Source: Hydractinia symbiolongicarpus (Eukaryota > Cnidaria > Hydrozoa > Anthoathecata > Hydractiniidae). From it: a DNA stretch of 64,000 nucleotides. A program made the translations under genes and the position numbers. The notes under the pieces are model-generated. The model made no database searches, was not told where the DNA came from, and was given only the letters and a program-made list of their open reading frames with translations. The stretch lies in assembly GCF_029227915.1 (NCBI RefSeq), contig NC_079881.1:24467501-24531500 (forward strand), written 5' to 3'. Positions 10,714-25,667 of this stretch are shown here, piece after piece; the stretch's first letter is position 1, and every line of letters begins with the position of its first letter.

Positions 10714-13700
10714 TCCAGTTGACTCACTTATGACATTTATAAGGTCACAGTCCAAAGTTAGTTCAATTAAATTCCACAGGAAATCGTTTCAATGTTAAAA
10801 GCGATACAACTTAGTAATATCGGAAATAAATCACTAACTACATGTTGGTACGACTATGTGACGCAACCGTTGTAACTCAAACCGATTGACACCGTTAGAA
10901 AGTCAATGAAATGTAGTTTTGGAAACTATCTCTACTTTTTCAGCACGAACTAACGGCTAGGAATGGTCCCACAGTAAAAAATGACTTATTTATCTTAATT
11001 TTTAAATGAAGCGCTACAACAGCACCCAGTGTAATAGCTGAGTTCCAGCAATCATGTCAAGTTAAGAACAACGTTATTTCTTGTAGTCAAACTGGTTTAT
11101 TTATCACATTTACAAGGTCAAAGTCCACAATCAGTTCAATTAAGTCCCACAGTCAATCGTTTCACTGTTAAGAGCAATGTAACCTAGTAATGGCGAAAAA
11201 ATATCGCTAAATACATGTTGGTACGACTATGTCACGCAACTGTTGTAACTCATACGGATTGATACCGCTAGAAAGTGAATGAAATGTAGTTTTTGAAACT
11301 GTTCCTATTTATTCAGCGCGTGCTAACGGCCAGGATCGGTCCCACAGTAATTATGACTTATTTATCTAAGTTTTTAAATCAAGCGCTACCACAGCAACCA
11401 TTGTAATCGTGGAATTCCAGCAATCATGTCAAATTAAGAGGAATGTTATTTCTCGCAGTCCAATTGGCTCATTTGTCACATTTATAAGGTCACAGTCCAG
11501 AATGAGTTCAATTAAGTCCCACAGACATTCGTTTCACTGTTAAAAGCAATACAACTTAGTAATATCGGAAAAAAATATATAAACACATGTTGGTACGAAT
11601 ATGTGACGCAACCGTTGTAACTCAAACGGATTGACACCGTTAAAAAGTCAATGAATGGTAGTTTTGGAAACTGTCTCTACTTCTTCAACGCGAACTAACG
11701 GCTAGGATTGGTCCTACAGTAAAAAATGATTTATTTATCTTAATTTTTTAATAAAACGCTACCAGATCGCCCAGTGTAATCGCTGAGTTCCAGCAATCAC
11801 GTCAAATTAAGAACAACGTTATTTCTTGTAGTCAAACTGGCTCATTTATCATCTTTATAAGGTCAAAGCCCAAAATCAGTTCAATTAAGTCCCACAGTCA
11901 AACGTTTCACTGTTAAAGGCGATGCAGCCTAGTAATATGCGAACACTATCGCTAAATACATGTTGGTACGAATATGTGACGCAACCGTTGTAACTTAAAC
12001 GGATTTATACCGCTAGAAATTTAATGAATGTAGTTTTGGAAACTGTTCCTATTTATTCAGCGCGTGCTAACGGCCAGGATTGGTCCCACAGTAAAAAATG
12101 ACTTATTTATCTAAATTTTTAAATGAAGCGCTACCACAACGCCCATTGTAATCTCTGAGTTTCGGCAATCATGTCAAATTAAGAAGAATGTTATTTCTTG
12201 GAGTCCAATTGTCTCACTTATCACACATATAAGGTCACAGTCTAAAGTTAGTTCTATTAAGTCCCACAGTCAATCGTTTCACTGATAAAAGCGATACAAC
12301 TTAGTAATATCGGAAAAGAATATCTAAACACATGTTGGTACGACTATGTGACGCAACCGTTGTAACTCAAACGGATTGATACCGCCAAGAAGTCAATGAA
12401 TTGTAGTCTTTGAGAATGTCTCTATTTCTTCAACGCGTGCTAACGGCCAGGATTGGTCCCATAGTAAAAAAAGACTTACTTATCTAAATTTTTAAATTAA
12501 GCGCTACCACAGAGCCTAGTGTAATCGCTGAATTCCAGCAATCATGTCGAATTAAGAAGAATGTTATTCCTTGGAGTCCAATTGGCTCTTTTATAACATT
12601 TATAAGGTCTCAGTCCAAAGTTACTTCAATTAAGTCCCAGAGTCAATCGTTTCACTGTTAAAAGCGATGTAACCTAGTAATATCAGAAAAATATCGCTAA
12701 ATACATGTTAGTACGAATATGTGACCCAACCGTTGAAACTCAAACGAACTGACACCGTTAGAAATTCAATATAATGTAGTTTTTGAACCTGTCCCTATTT
12801 CTTCGGCGCGCGCTAACGGCTAGGATTGGTCCCACAGTAAAAATAACTTTCTTTTCTTAATTTTTAAATGAAGCGATGCCACAACGCCCAGTATAATCGC
12901 TGAGTTTCGGCAATCATGTCAAATTAAGAAGAATGTTACTTCTTGGAGTCCAATTGTCTCACTTATCACACTTATAAGGTCACAGTCCAAAATCGGTTCA
13001 ATTAAGTCCCACAGTCAATCGTTTCATTGTTAAGAGCGATGTAACCTAGTAATGGTGAAAAAATATGGCTAAATACATGTTGGTACGAATATGTGACACA
13101 ACCGTTGTAACTCATACGGATTGATACCTCTTGACAGTCAATGAAATGTAGTTTTTGAAACTGTTCCCATTTATTCAGCGCGTGCTAACGGCCAGGATTG
13201 GTCCCACAGTAATTATGGCTTATTTATCTAAGTTTTTAAAAGAAGCGCTACCACAGCGCCCATTGTAATCGTGGAATTCCAGCAATCATGTCAAATTAAG
13301 AGGAATGTTATTTCTCGCAGTCCAATTGGCTCATTTGTCACATTTATAAGGTCACAGTCCAGAATGAGTTCAATTAAGTCCCACAGTCAATCGTTTCACT
13401 GTTAAAAGCGATGCAACCTAGTAATATGAGAACAATATCGATAAATACAAGTTGGTACGAATATGTGACACAATCGTTGTAACTGAAGCGGATTGATACC
13501 GTTAGGAAGTCAATGAACTGTAGTTTTTGAACTTGTCCCTATTTCTTCAGGGCGCGCTAACGGCTAGGATTGGTCCCACAGTAAAAAATGACTTTCTTTT
13601 CTTAATTTTTAAATGAAGCTCTGCCACAACGCCCAGTATAATCGCTGAGTTTCGGCAATCATGTCAAATTAAGAAGAATGTTACTTCTTGGAGCCCAATT

Positions 13701-14880
13701 TTCTCACTTATCACACTTATAAGGTCACAGTCAAAAATCGGTTCAATTAAGTCCCACACTCAATCGTTTCATTGTTAAGAGCGATGTAACCTAGTAATGG
13801 CGAAAAAATATGGCTAAATACATGTTGGTACGAATGTGACGCAACCGTTGTAACTCATACGGATTGATACCTCTAGACAGTCAATGAAATGTAGTTTTTG
13901 AAACTGTCTCTTTTTCTTCAGCGCGAACTAACGGCTAGGATTGGTCCCACAGTAAAAAATGACTTATTTATCCTAATATTTAAATAAAGCGCTACCACAG
14001 CGCGTAGTGTAATCGCTGAGTTCCAGCAATCATGTCAAATTAAGAACAATGTTATTTCTTGGGGTCCAGTTGGCTCACTTATCACATTTGTAAGGTCACA
14101 GTCCAGAATTAGTTCCGTTAAGTCATACAGTCAATCTTTTTACTGTTAAAAGCGATACAACTTAGTAATATCGGAAAAGAATATCTAAACACATGTTGGT
14201 ACGACTATGTGACGCAACCGTTGTAACTCAAACGGATTGATACCGCCAAGAAGTCAATGAATTGTAGTCTTTGAGAATGTCTCTATTTCTTCAACGCGTG
14301 CTAACGGCCAGGATTGGTCCCATAGTAAAAAAAGACTTACTTATCTAAATTTTTAAATTAAGCGCTACCACAGAGCCTAGTGTAATCGCTGAATTCCAGC
14401 AATCATGTCGAATTAAGAAGAATGTTATTCCTTGGAGTCCAATTGGCTCTTTTATAACATTTATAAGGTCTCAGTCCAAAGTTACTTCAATTAAGTCCCA
14501 GAGTCAATCGTTTCACGGTTAAAAGCGATGTAACCTAGTAATATCAGAAAAATATCGCTAAATACATGTTAGTACGAATATGTGACCCAACCGTTGAAAC
14601 TCAAACGAACTGACACCGTTAGAAATTCAATATAATGTAGTTTTTGAACCTGTCCCTATTTCTTCGGCGCGCGCTAACGGCTAGGATTGGTCCCACAGTA
14701 AAAATAACTTTCTTTTTTTAATTTTTAAATGAAGCGATGCCACAACGCCCAGTATAATCGCTGAGTTTCGGCAATCATGTCAAATTAAGAAGAATGTTAC
14801 TTCTTGGAGTCCAATTGTCTCACTTATCACACTTATAAGGTCACAGTCCAAAATCGGTTCAATTAAGTCCCACAGTCAAT
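10714..14880 (+). repeat. 12-monomer higher-order repeat, copy 2 (incomplete at right)
   Basis: Monomers start at 10761, 11134, 11506, 11879, 12251, 12624, 12996, 13368, 13741, 14112, 14485 and 14857. The block is nearly identical to copy 1. The few differences I noticed include AAGCTCTACC near 7660 against AAGCGCTACC near 12128, CACAACCG near 9000 against CACAATCG near 13470, and CTGATCAC near 10355 against CTTATCAC near 14825. The copy departs from copy 1 just after 14880. The nested 5-mer offset (1,861 bp) then carries 12996-13409 into 14857-15270. Confidence 0.87.
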
Positions 14881-17800
14881 CGTTTCATTGTTAAGAGCGA
14901 TGTAACCTAGTAATGGTGAAAAAATATGGCTAAATACATGTTGGTACGAATATGTGACGCAACCGTTGTAACTCATACGGATTGATACCTCTTGACAGTC
15001 AATGAAATGTAGTTTTTGAAACTGTTCCTATTTATTCAGCGCGTGCTAACGGCCAGGATTGGTCCCACAGTAATTATGGCTTTTTTATCTAAGTTTTTAA
15101 ATGGAGCGCTACCACAGCGCCCATTGTAATCGTGGAATTCCAGCAATCATGTCAAATTAAGAGGAATGTTATTTCTCGCAGTCCAATTGGCTCATTTGTC
15201 ACATTTATAAGGTCACAGTCCAGAATGAGTTCAATTAAGTCCCACAGTCAATCGTTTCACTGTTAAAAGCGATGCAACATAGTAAAATTTGAAAAATATC
15301 CCTAAAATACATGTTGGTACGAATATGTGACACAACCGTTGTAACTGAAGCGGATTGATACCGTTAGGAAGTCAATGAAATGTAGTTTTTGAAACTGTCT
15401 CTTTTTCTTCAGCGCGAACTAACGGCTAGGATTGGTCCCACAGTAAAAAATGACTTATTTATCCTAATTTTTAAATAAAGCGCTACCACAGCGCCCAGTG
15501 TAATCGCTGAGTTCCAGCAATCATATCAAATTAAGAACAATGTTTTTTCTTGGGGTCCAGTTGGCTCACTTATTACATTTATAAGGTCACAGTCCAGAAT
15601 TAGTTCAATTAAGTCATACAGTCAATCTTTTTACTGTTAAAAGCGATATAACTTAGTAATATCGGAAAGATATCACTAAATACATGTTGTCACGAATATG
15701 TGTCGCAACCGTTGTAACTCAAACGGATTGATACCGGCAAGAAGTCAATGAAATGTAGTTTTTGAGGATCTCTCTATTTCTTCAACGCGTGCTAACGGCC
15801 AGGATTGATCCCACAGTATAGAAAGACCTATCTATCTTAATTTTTAAATAAAGCGCTACCACAGCACCCAGTGTAATCGCTGAGTTCCACCAATCATGTC
15901 AAATTAAGAACACTGTTGTTTCTTGTAGTCAAATAGGCTCATTTATCTCATTTATAAGGTCAAAGTGCAAAATCAGTTCAGTTAAGTCCCAGAGGGGTAG
16001 GTTTCACTGTTTAAAGCGATGCAGCCTAGTAATATCCGAACACTATCGCTAATTACATGTTGGTGCGAATATGTGACACAACCGTAGTAACTCAAATGGA
16101 TTTATACCGCTAGAAAGTCAATGAAATGCAGTCTTTGAAACTGTTCCTATTCATTCAACGCGTGCTAACGGCCAGGATTGGTTCTACAGTGAAAAAAGAC
16201 TTTTTCATCTACATTTTTAAATAAAGCGCTACCACAGAGACTAATGTAATCGCGGCATTCCAGCAATCATGTCAAATTAAAAAGAATGTTATTTCTTGGA
16301 GACCAATTGGCTCATTTATGACATTTATAAGGTCACAGTCCAGAATCAGTTCAATTAAGTCCCACAGTCAATCGTTTCACTGTTAAAAGCGATGCAACGT
16401 AGTAATATCGGATAAAAATCACTAAATACATGTGGGCACGAATATGTGACGCAACTGTTGTAACTCAACCGGATTGACACCGTTAGAAAGTCAATGAAAT
16501 GTAGTTTTCAAAACTGTCTCTATTTTTTCGGCGCAAACTAACGACTAGGATTGGTCCCACAATAAAAAATGACTTATTTATCTTAATTTTTATATAAAGC
16601 GCTACCACAGCGCACAGTGTAATCGCTGAGTTCCAGCAATCATGTCAAATTGAGAAGAATGTTATTTCTTGTAGTCAAAAAGGCTCTTTTATCACATTTA
16701 TAAGGTCAAAGTCCAAAGTTACATCAATTAAGTCCCTCAGTCAAACGTTTCACTGTTAAAAGCGATCCAACCTAGTAATACTCGAATAATATCGCTAAAT
16801 ATATGTTCGTACGAATATTTGACGCAACCGTTGTAACTCAAACGAATTTATACCACTAGAAATTCAATGAAATGTAGTTTTGGAAACTGTTCCTATTTAC
16901 TCAGCGCGTGCTAACGGCCTGGATTTGTCCCACAATAAAAAATGACTTATTTATCTTAATTTTTATATAAAGCGCTATCACAGCGCCCAGTGTAATCGCT
17001 GAGTTCCAGCAATCATGTCGAATTAAGAAGAATGTTATTCCTTGGAGTCCAATTGGCTCATTTATCACATTTATAAGGTCTCAGTCGAAAGTTACTTCAA
17101 TTAAGTCCCAGAGTCAATCGTTTCACTGTTAAAAGCGATATAACTTAGTAATATCAGAAAGATATCACTAAATACATGTTGGCACGAATATGTGTCGCAA
17201 CCGTTGTAACTCAAACGGATTGATACCGGCAAGAAGTCAATGAAATGTAGTTTTTGAGGATCTCTGTATTTCTTCAACGCGTGCTAACGGCCAGGATTGG
17301 TCCCACAGTATAGAAAGACTTATCTATCTTAATTTTTAAATAAAGCGCTACCACAGCACCCACTGTAATCGCTGAGTTCCACCAATCATGTCAAATTAAG
17401 AACACTGTTATTTCTTGTAGTCAAATTGGCTCATTTATCTCATTTATCAGGTCAAAGTGCAAAATCAGTTCAGTTAAGTCCCAGAGGGGTAGGTTTCACT
17501 GTTAAAAGCGATGCAGCCTAGTAATATCCGAACACTATCGCTAATTACATGTTGGTGCGAATATGTGACACAACCGTAGTAACTCAAACGAATTTATACC
17601 GCTAGAAAGTCAATGAAATGCAGTCTTTGAAACTGTTCCTATTCATTCAACGCGTGCTAACGGTCAGGATTGGTCCTACAGTAAAAAAAGACTTTTTTAT
17701 CTACATTTTTAAATAAAGCGCTACCACAGAGACTAATGTAATCGCGGAATTCCAGCAATCATGTCAAATTAAAAAGAATGTTATTTCTTGTAGTCAAAAA

Positions 17801-20800
17801 GGCTCTTTTATCACATTTATAAGGTCAAAGTCCAAAGTCACTTCAATTAAGTCCCTCAGTCAAACGTTTCACTGTTAAAAGCGATCCAACCTAGTAATAC
17901 TCGAATAATATCGCTAAACACATGTTGGTACGAATGTGTACGCAACCGTTGTAACTCAAACGGATTGACACCGTTAGAAAGTCAATAAATGGTAGTTTTG
18001 GAAATTGTCTCTACTTCTTCAACGCGAACTAACGGCTAGGATTGGTCCCACAGTAAAAAATGACTTATTTATCTTTATTTTTTAATAAAACGCTACCACA
18101 GCGGCCAGTGTAATCGCTGAGTTCCAGCAATCGTGTCAAATTAAGAACAACGTTATTTCTTGTAGTCAAACTGGCTTATTTATCACATTTATAAGGTCAC
18201 AGTTTAGAATGAGTTCAATTAAGTCCCACAGTCAATCGTTTCACTGTTAAAAGCGATGCAACATAGTAAAATTTGAAAAATATCCCTAAATACATGTTGG
18301 TACGAATATGTGATGCAACCGTTGTATCTCAAACGAACTGACAGCGTTAGAAAGCCAGTGAATTGTAGTATTTGAAACTGTCTCTATTTCTTCAGCGCGC
18401 GCTAACGGCTAGTATTGGTCCCACAGTAAGAAATGACTTATTTATCTACGTTTTTAAATGAAGCGCTACCACAGCGCCCATTGTAATCGTTGAATTCCAG
18501 GAATCACGTCAAATTAAGAAGAATGTTATTCCTTGGAGTCCAATTGGCTCATTTATCACATTTATAAGGTCTTAGTCCAAAGTTACTTCAATTAAGTCCC
18601 AGAGTCAATTGTTTCACTGTAAAGAGCGATATAACTTAGTAATATCGGAAAGATATCACCTAATATATGTTGTGCGAATATGTGTTGCAACCGTTGTAAC
18701 TCAAACGGATTGATACCGGCAATAAGTCAATGAAATGTAGTTTTTGAGAATCTCTCTATTTCTTCATCGCGTGCTAACGGCCAGGATTGGTCGCACAGTA
18801 TAAAAAGACTTATCTATCTTAATTTTTAAATAAAGCGCTACCATAGCACCCATTGTAATGGCTGAGTTCCGGCAATAACGTCAAATTAAAAAGAATGTTA
18901 TTTCTTGGGCTCCAATTGGCTCACTTATCACATTCATAAGATCACAGTCCAGAATCAGTTCAATTAAGTCCCACAGTCAGTCGTTTCACTGGTTAAAGCG
19001 ATATAACTTAGTAATATCGGAAAAAAATCACTAACTACATGTTGGTACGAATATGTGACGCAACCGTTGTAACTCATACGGGTTGATACCGTTAGAAAGT
19101 CATTGAAATGTAGTTTTTGAAACTGTCGCTATTTCTTCAGCGCGCGATAACGGCTAGGATTGGTCCCACAGGAAGAAATGACTTATTTATCTAAATTTTT
19201 AAATGAAACGCTACCACAGCGCCCAGTGTAATCGCTGAATTCCAACAATCATGTCAAATTAAGAAGAATGTTATTTCTTGGAGTCCAACTGTCTCACTTA
19301 TAACATTTATAAAGTCACAGCCTTAAATCAGTTCAATTAAGTCCCACAGTCAATCGTTTCACTGTTAAAAGCAATACAACTTAGTAATATCGGAAAAAAA
19401 TATCTAAACACATGTTGGTACGAATATGTACGCAACCGTTGTAACTCAAACGGATTGACACCGTTAGAAAGTCAATAAATGGTAGTTTTGGAAACTGTCT
19501 CTACTTCTTCAACGCGAACTAACGGCTAGGATTGGTCCCACAGTAAAAAATGATTTATTTATCTTTATTTTTTAATAAAACGCTACCACAGCGGCCAGTG
19601 TAATCGCTGAGTTCCAGCAATCGTGTCAAATTAAGAACAACGTTATTTCTTGTAGTCAAACTGGCTTATTTATCACATTTATAAGGTCACAGTCCAGAAT
19701 GAGTTCAATTAAGTCCCACAGTCAATCGTTTCACTGTTAAAAGCGATGCAACATAGTAAAATTTGAAAAATATCCCTAAATACATGTTGGTACGAATATG
19801 TGACGCAACCGTTGTATCTTAAACGAACTGACAGCGTTAGAAAGCCAGTGAATTGTAGTATTTGAAACTGTCTCTATTTCTTCAGCGCGCGCTAACGGCT
19901 AGTATTGGTCCCACAGTAAGAAATGACTTATTTATCTACGTTTTTAAATGAAGCGCTACCACAGCGCCCATTGTAATCGTTGAATTCCAGGAATCACGTC
20001 AAATTAAGAAGAATGTTATTCCTTGGAGTCCAATTGGCTCATTTATCACATTTATAAGGTCTCAGTCCAAATTTACTTCAATTAAGTCCCAGATTCAATC
20101 GTTTCACTGTTAAAAACGATGCAACCTAGTAAGATTTGAAAAATATCCCTAAATGCATGTTGGTACGAATATGTGACGCAACCGTTGTATCTCAAACGAA
20201 CTGACACCGTTAGAAAGCCAGTGAATTGTAGTATTTGAATCTGTCTCTATTTCTTCAGCGCGCGCTAACGGCTAGTATTGGTCCCACAGTAAGAAATGAA
20301 TTATTTATCTACGTTTTTAAATGAAGCGTTACCACAGCGCCCATTGTAATCGTTGAATTCCAGGAATCACGTCAAATTAAGAAGAATGTTATTCCTTGGA
20401 GTCCAATTGGCTCATTTATCACATTTATAAGGTCTCAGTCCAAAGTTACTTCAATTAAGTCCCAGAGTCAATCGTTTCACTGTAAAAAGCGATATAACTT
20501 AGTAATATCGGAAAGATATCACTTAATACATGTTGGTGCGAATATGTGTCGCAACCGTTGTAACTCAAACGGATTGATACCGGCAATAAGTCAATGAAAT
20601 GTAGTTTTTAAGGATCTCTCTATTTCTTCATCGCGTGCTAACGGCCAGGATTGGTCGCACAGTATAAAAAGACTTATCTATCTTAATTTTTAAACAAAGC
20701 GCTACCACAGCATCCAGTGTAATCGCTGAGTTCCGGCAATCATGTCAAATTAAGAAGAATGACATTTCTTGGAGTCCAGTTGGCTCACTTATAACATTTA

Positions 20801-21565
20801 TAAGGTCGCAGTCCAAAATCAGTTCAATTAAGTCCCACAGTCAATCGTTTCACTGTTAAAAGCCATGCAACCTATTAATATGAGAACAATATCGATAAAT
20901 ACAAGTTGGTACGAACATGTGACGCAACCGTTGTGACTGAAGCGGATTGATACCGTTAGAAATTCAATGAAATATAGTTTTTGAAACTGTTCCTATTTAT
21001 TCAGCGCGTGCTAACGGCCAGGATTGGTCCCACGGTAATTATGACTTATTTATCTACGTTTTTAAATTAAACGCTACCACAGCGCCCATTGTAATCGTTG
21101 AATTCCAGGAATCACGTCAAATTAAGAAGAATGTTATTCCTTGGAGTCCAAGTGACTCATTTATCACATTTATAAGGTCCTAGTCCAAAGTTACTTCAAT
21201 TAAGTCCCAGAGTCAATTGTTTCACTGTAAAGAGCGATATAACTTAGTAATATCGGAAAGATATCACCTAATACATGTTGTGCGAATATGTGTTGCAACC
21301 GTTGTAACTCAAACGGATTGATACCGGCAATAAGTCAATGAAATGTAGTTTTTGAGAATCTCTCTATTTCTTCATCGCGTGCTAACGGCCAGGATTGGTC
21401 GCACAGTATAAAAAGACTTATCTATCTTAATTTTTAAATAAAGCGCTACCATAGCACCCAGTGTAATCGCTGAGTTCCAGCAATCATGTCAAATTAAGAA
21501 CACGGTTATTTCTTGTAGTCAAACTGGCTCATTTATCCCATTTATAAGGTCACAGTCCAATGTTA
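14881..21565 (+). repeat. Mosaic of ~4-monomer duplications (about 1,490 bp)
   Basis: Monomers start at 15229, 15603, 15976, 16349, 16722, 17095, 17468, 17841, 18213, 18586, 18958, 19331, 19703, 20076, 20449, 20822 and 21194. About 15640-16290 matches 17132-17780 (offset 1,492 bp), including the odd leader CCAGAGGGGTAGGTTTCACTG near 15990 and 17480. About 17920-18610 matches 19410-20100 (offset 1,490 bp), including GCAACATAGTAAAATTTG near 18257 and 19747. The monomer from 18586 is also close to that from 21194. Duplicates here share more mismatches than in the 12-mer block, so they look older. No gene is present. Confidence 0.8.
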
Positions 21566-22449
21566 GTCCAATTAAGTTACACAGTCAATCGCTTCACTGT
21601 TAAAAGCGATATAACTTAGTAATATCGGGAAAATATAACTAAATACATGTTGGTACGAATATGTGACGCAACCGTTGTAACTCAAACGGACCGATACCGT
21701 TAGAAATTCATTGAAATGTAGTTCTTGAATCTGTCTCAATTTCTTCAGCGCGCGATAACGGCTAGGATTGGTCCCACAGTAAAAAATGACTTATTTATTC
21801 AAATTTTTAAATGAAGCGCTACCACAGCGCCCAGTTTAATCGCTGAGTTCCAGCCATCATGTCAAATTAAGAAGAAAGTTATTCCTTGGAGTCCAATTGG
21901 CTCATTTATCACATTTATAAGGTCAAAGTCAAAAATCAATTCAATTAAGTCCCACAGTCAATCGTTTCACTGTTAAAAGCGATCCAACCTAGTAATTCCC
22001 GAATAATATCGCCAAACACATGTTGGCATGAATATGTGACGCAACCGTTGTAACTCAAACGGACTGATACCATTAGAAATTCATTGAAATAAAGTTTTTT
22101 AAACTGTGTCAATTTCTTCAGCACGCAATAACTGCTAGGATTGGTCCCACAGTATAAAAATGACATATTTATTTAAATTCTTAAATGAAGCGCTACCACA
22201 GGGTCCAGTGTAAACGCTGAGTTCCGGCAATCATGTGGAGTTAAGAAGAATGTTACTTCTTGGAGTCCAATTGGCTCATTTATCACATTTATAAGGTCAC
22301 AGTCCAATGTTAGTCCAATTAAGTCCCACAGTCAATCGTTTCACTGTTAAAAGCGATCCAACCTAGTAATTCCCGAATAATATCGCCAAACACATGTTGG
22401 CATGAATATGTGACGCAACCGTTGTAACTCAAACGGACTGATACCATTA

Positions 22450-23940
22450 GAAATTCATTGAAATAAAGTTTTTTAAACTGTGTCAATTTCTTCAGCGCGC
22501 AATAACTGCTAGGATTGGTCCCACAGTAGAAAATGACTTATTTATTTAAATTCTTAAATGAAGCGCTACCACAGGGTCCAGTGTAAACGCTGAGTTCCGG
22601 CAATCATGTTGAGTTAAGAAGAATGTTACTTCTTGGAGTCCAATTGGCTCATTTATCACATTTATAAGGTCACAGTCCAATGTTAGTCCAATTAAGTTAC
22701 ACAGTCAATCGCTTCACTGTTAAAAGCGATATAACTTAGTAATATCGGGAAAATATAACTAAATACATGTTGGAACGAATATGTGACGCAACCGTTGTAA
22801 CTCAAACGGACCGATACCGTTAGAAATTCATTGAAATGTAGTTCTTAAAACTGTCTCAATTTCTTCAGCGTGCGATAACAGCTAGGATTGGTCCAACAGT
22901 AAAAAATGACTTATTTATTCAAATTTTTAAATGAAGCGCTACCACAGCACCCAGTTTAATCGCTGAGTTCCAGCCATCATGTCAAATTAAGAAAAATGTT
23001 ATTTCTTGTAGTCAAACTGGTTCATTTATCACATTTATAAGGTCAAAGGCCAAAATAAGTCCAATTAAGTCCCACATTCAAACGTTTCACTGTTAAAAGC
23101 GATCCAACCTAGTAATTCCCGAATAATATCGCCAAATACATGTTGGTATGAATATGTGACGCAACCGTTGTAACTCAACCGGACTGATACCATTAGAAAT
23201 TCATTGAAATGTAGTTTTTTAAGCTGTCTCAATTTCTTCAGCGCGCGATAACTGCTAGGATTGGTCCCACAGTAAAAATTGACTTATTTATTTAAATTCT
23301 TTAATAAAGCGCTACCACAGCGCCTAGTGTAATCGCTGAGTTCCGGCAATCATGTCAAATTAAGATGAATGACATTTCTTGGAGTCCAGTTGGCTCACTT
23401 ATAACATTTATAAGGTCGCAGTCCAAAATCAGTTCAATTAAGTCCCACAGTCAATCGTTTCACTGTTAAAAGCCATGCAACCTATTAATATGAGAACAAT
23501 ATCGATAAATACAAGTTGGTACGAACATATGACGCAACCGTTGTAACTCAAACGGATTGATACCGGCAATAAGTCAATGAAATGTAGTTTGTGAAACTGT
23601 TCCTATTTCTTCATCGCGTGCTAACAGACAGGATTGGTCGCATAGTATAAAAAGACTTATCTATCTTAATTTTTAAATAAAGCGTTACCATAGCACCCAG
23701 TGTAATCGCTGAGTTCCAGCAATCATGTCAAATTAAGAACACTGTTATTTCTTGTAGTCAAACTGGCTTATTTATCATCTTTATAAGGTCAAAGTCCACA
23801 ATTAGTTCAATTAAGTACCACAGTCAAACGTTTCACTGTTAAAAGCGATGCAACCTAGTAATATCAAAAAATATCGCTATATACATGTTAGTACGAATAT
23901 GTGACACAACCGTTGTAACTTAAACGGACTGATACCGTTA
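22450..23940 (+). repeat. 4-monomer unit (1,491 bp), copy 1
   Basis: This unit matches the adjacent block at an offset of 1,491 bp: leaders 22686, 23059, 23432 and 23805 correspond to 24177, 24550, 24923 and 25296. Shared private variants include TTAAGATGAATGACATTTC near 23363 and 24853, and GCTAACAGACAGG near 23620 and 25110. The left edge was placed where similarity to 23941 begins and is accurate to about 20 bases. Confidence 0.8.
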
Positions 23941-25431
23941 GAAATTCATTGAAATAAAGTATTTGAAACAGTGTCAATTTCTTCAGCGCGCAATAACTGC
24001 TAGGATTGGTCCCACAGTAGAAAATGACTTATTTATTTAAATTCTTAAATGAAGCGCTACCACAGGGTCCAGTGTAAACGCTGAGTTCCGGCAATCATGT
24101 TGAGTTAAGAAGAATGTTACTTCTTGGAGTCCAATTGGCTAATTTATCACATTTATAAGGTCACAGTCCAATGTTAGTCCAATTAAGTTACACAGTCAAT
24201 CGCTTCACTGTTAAAAGGGATATAACTTAGTAATATCGGGAAAATATAACTAAATACATGTTGGAACGAATATGTGACGCAACCGTTGTAACTCAAACGG
24301 ACCGATACCGTTAGAAATTCATTGAAATGTAGTTCTTAAAACTGTCTCAATTTCTTCAGCGTGCGATAACAGCTAGGATTGGTCCAACAGTAAAAAATGA
24401 CTTATTTATTCAAATTTTTAAATGAAGCGCTACCACAGCACCCAGTTTAATCGCTGAGTTCCAGCCATCATGTCAAATTAAGAAAAATGTTATTTCTTGT
24501 AGTCAAACTGGTTCATTTATCACATTTATAAGGTCAAAGGCCAAAATAAGTCCAATTAAGTCCCACATTCAAACGTTTCACTGTTAAAAGCGATCCAACC
24601 TAGTAATTCCCGAATAATATCGCCAAATACATGTTGGTATGAATATGTGACGCAACCGTTGTAACTCAACCGGACTGATACCATTAGAAATTCATTGAAA
24701 TGTAGTTTTTTAAGCTGTCTCAATTTCTTCAGCGCGCGATAACTGCTAGGATTGGTCCCACAGTAAAAAATGACTTATTTATTTAAATTCTTTAATAAAG
24801 CGCTACCACAGCGCCTAGTGTAATCGCTGAGTTCCGGCAATCATGTCAAATTAAGATGAATGACATTTCTTGGAGTCCAGTTGGCTCACTTATAACATTT
24901 ATAAGGTCGCAGTCCAAAATCAGTTCAATTAAGTCCCACAGTCAATCGTTTCACTGTTAAAAGCCATGCAACCTATTAATATGAGAACAATATCGATAAA
25001 TACAAGTTGGTACGAACATATGACGCAACCGTTGTAACTCAAACGGATTGATACCGGCAATAAGTCAATGAAATGTAGTTTGTGAAACTGTTCCTATTTC
25101 TTCATCGCGTGCTAACAGACAGGATTGGTCGCATAGTATAAAAAGACTTATCTATCTTAATTTTTAAATAAAGCGTTACCATAGCACCCAGTGTAATCGC
25201 TGAGTTCCAGCAATCATGTCAAATTAAGAACACTGTTATTTCTTGTAGTCAAACTGGCTTATTTATCATCTTTATAAGGTCAAAGTCCACAATTAGTTCA
25301 ATTAAGTACCACAGTCAAACGTTTCACTGTTAAAAGCGATGCAACCTAGTAATATCAAAAAATATCGCTATATACATGTTAGTACGAATATGTGACACAA
25401 CCGTTGTAACTTAAACGGACTGATACCGTTA
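23941..25431 (+). repeat. 4-monomer unit (1,491 bp), copy 2
   Basis: This is the second tandem copy of the preceding 4-mer. Similarity ends near 25436, where AGAAATTCATTG of copy 1 is replaced by AGAAAGTCATTG and the sequence joins another subfamily. Differences from copy 1 are few, for example GGCTCATTT against GGCTAATTT near 24138. Confidence 0.78.
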
Positions 25432-25667
25432 GAAAGTCATTGAAATGTAGTTTTTGAAACTGTCGCTATTTCTTCAGCGCGCGATAACGGCTAGGATTGG
25501 TCCCACAGTAAAAAATGACTTATTTATTCAAATTTTTAAATGAAGCCCTACTACAGCGCCCAGTTTAATCGCTGAGTTCCAGCCATCATGTCAAATTAAG
25601 AAGAATGTTATTCCTTGGAGTCCAATTGGCTCATTTATCACATTTATAAGGTCAAAGTAAAAAATCA

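Noticed and set aside
21945-22166. Minus-strand open frames of 73 and 67 codons at 21945 and 30179 with similar products
   Set aside because: Their similarity reflects the shared monomer sequence. Each covers little more than half a monomer and the frame is closed in sister monomers. There is no sign of a protein family.
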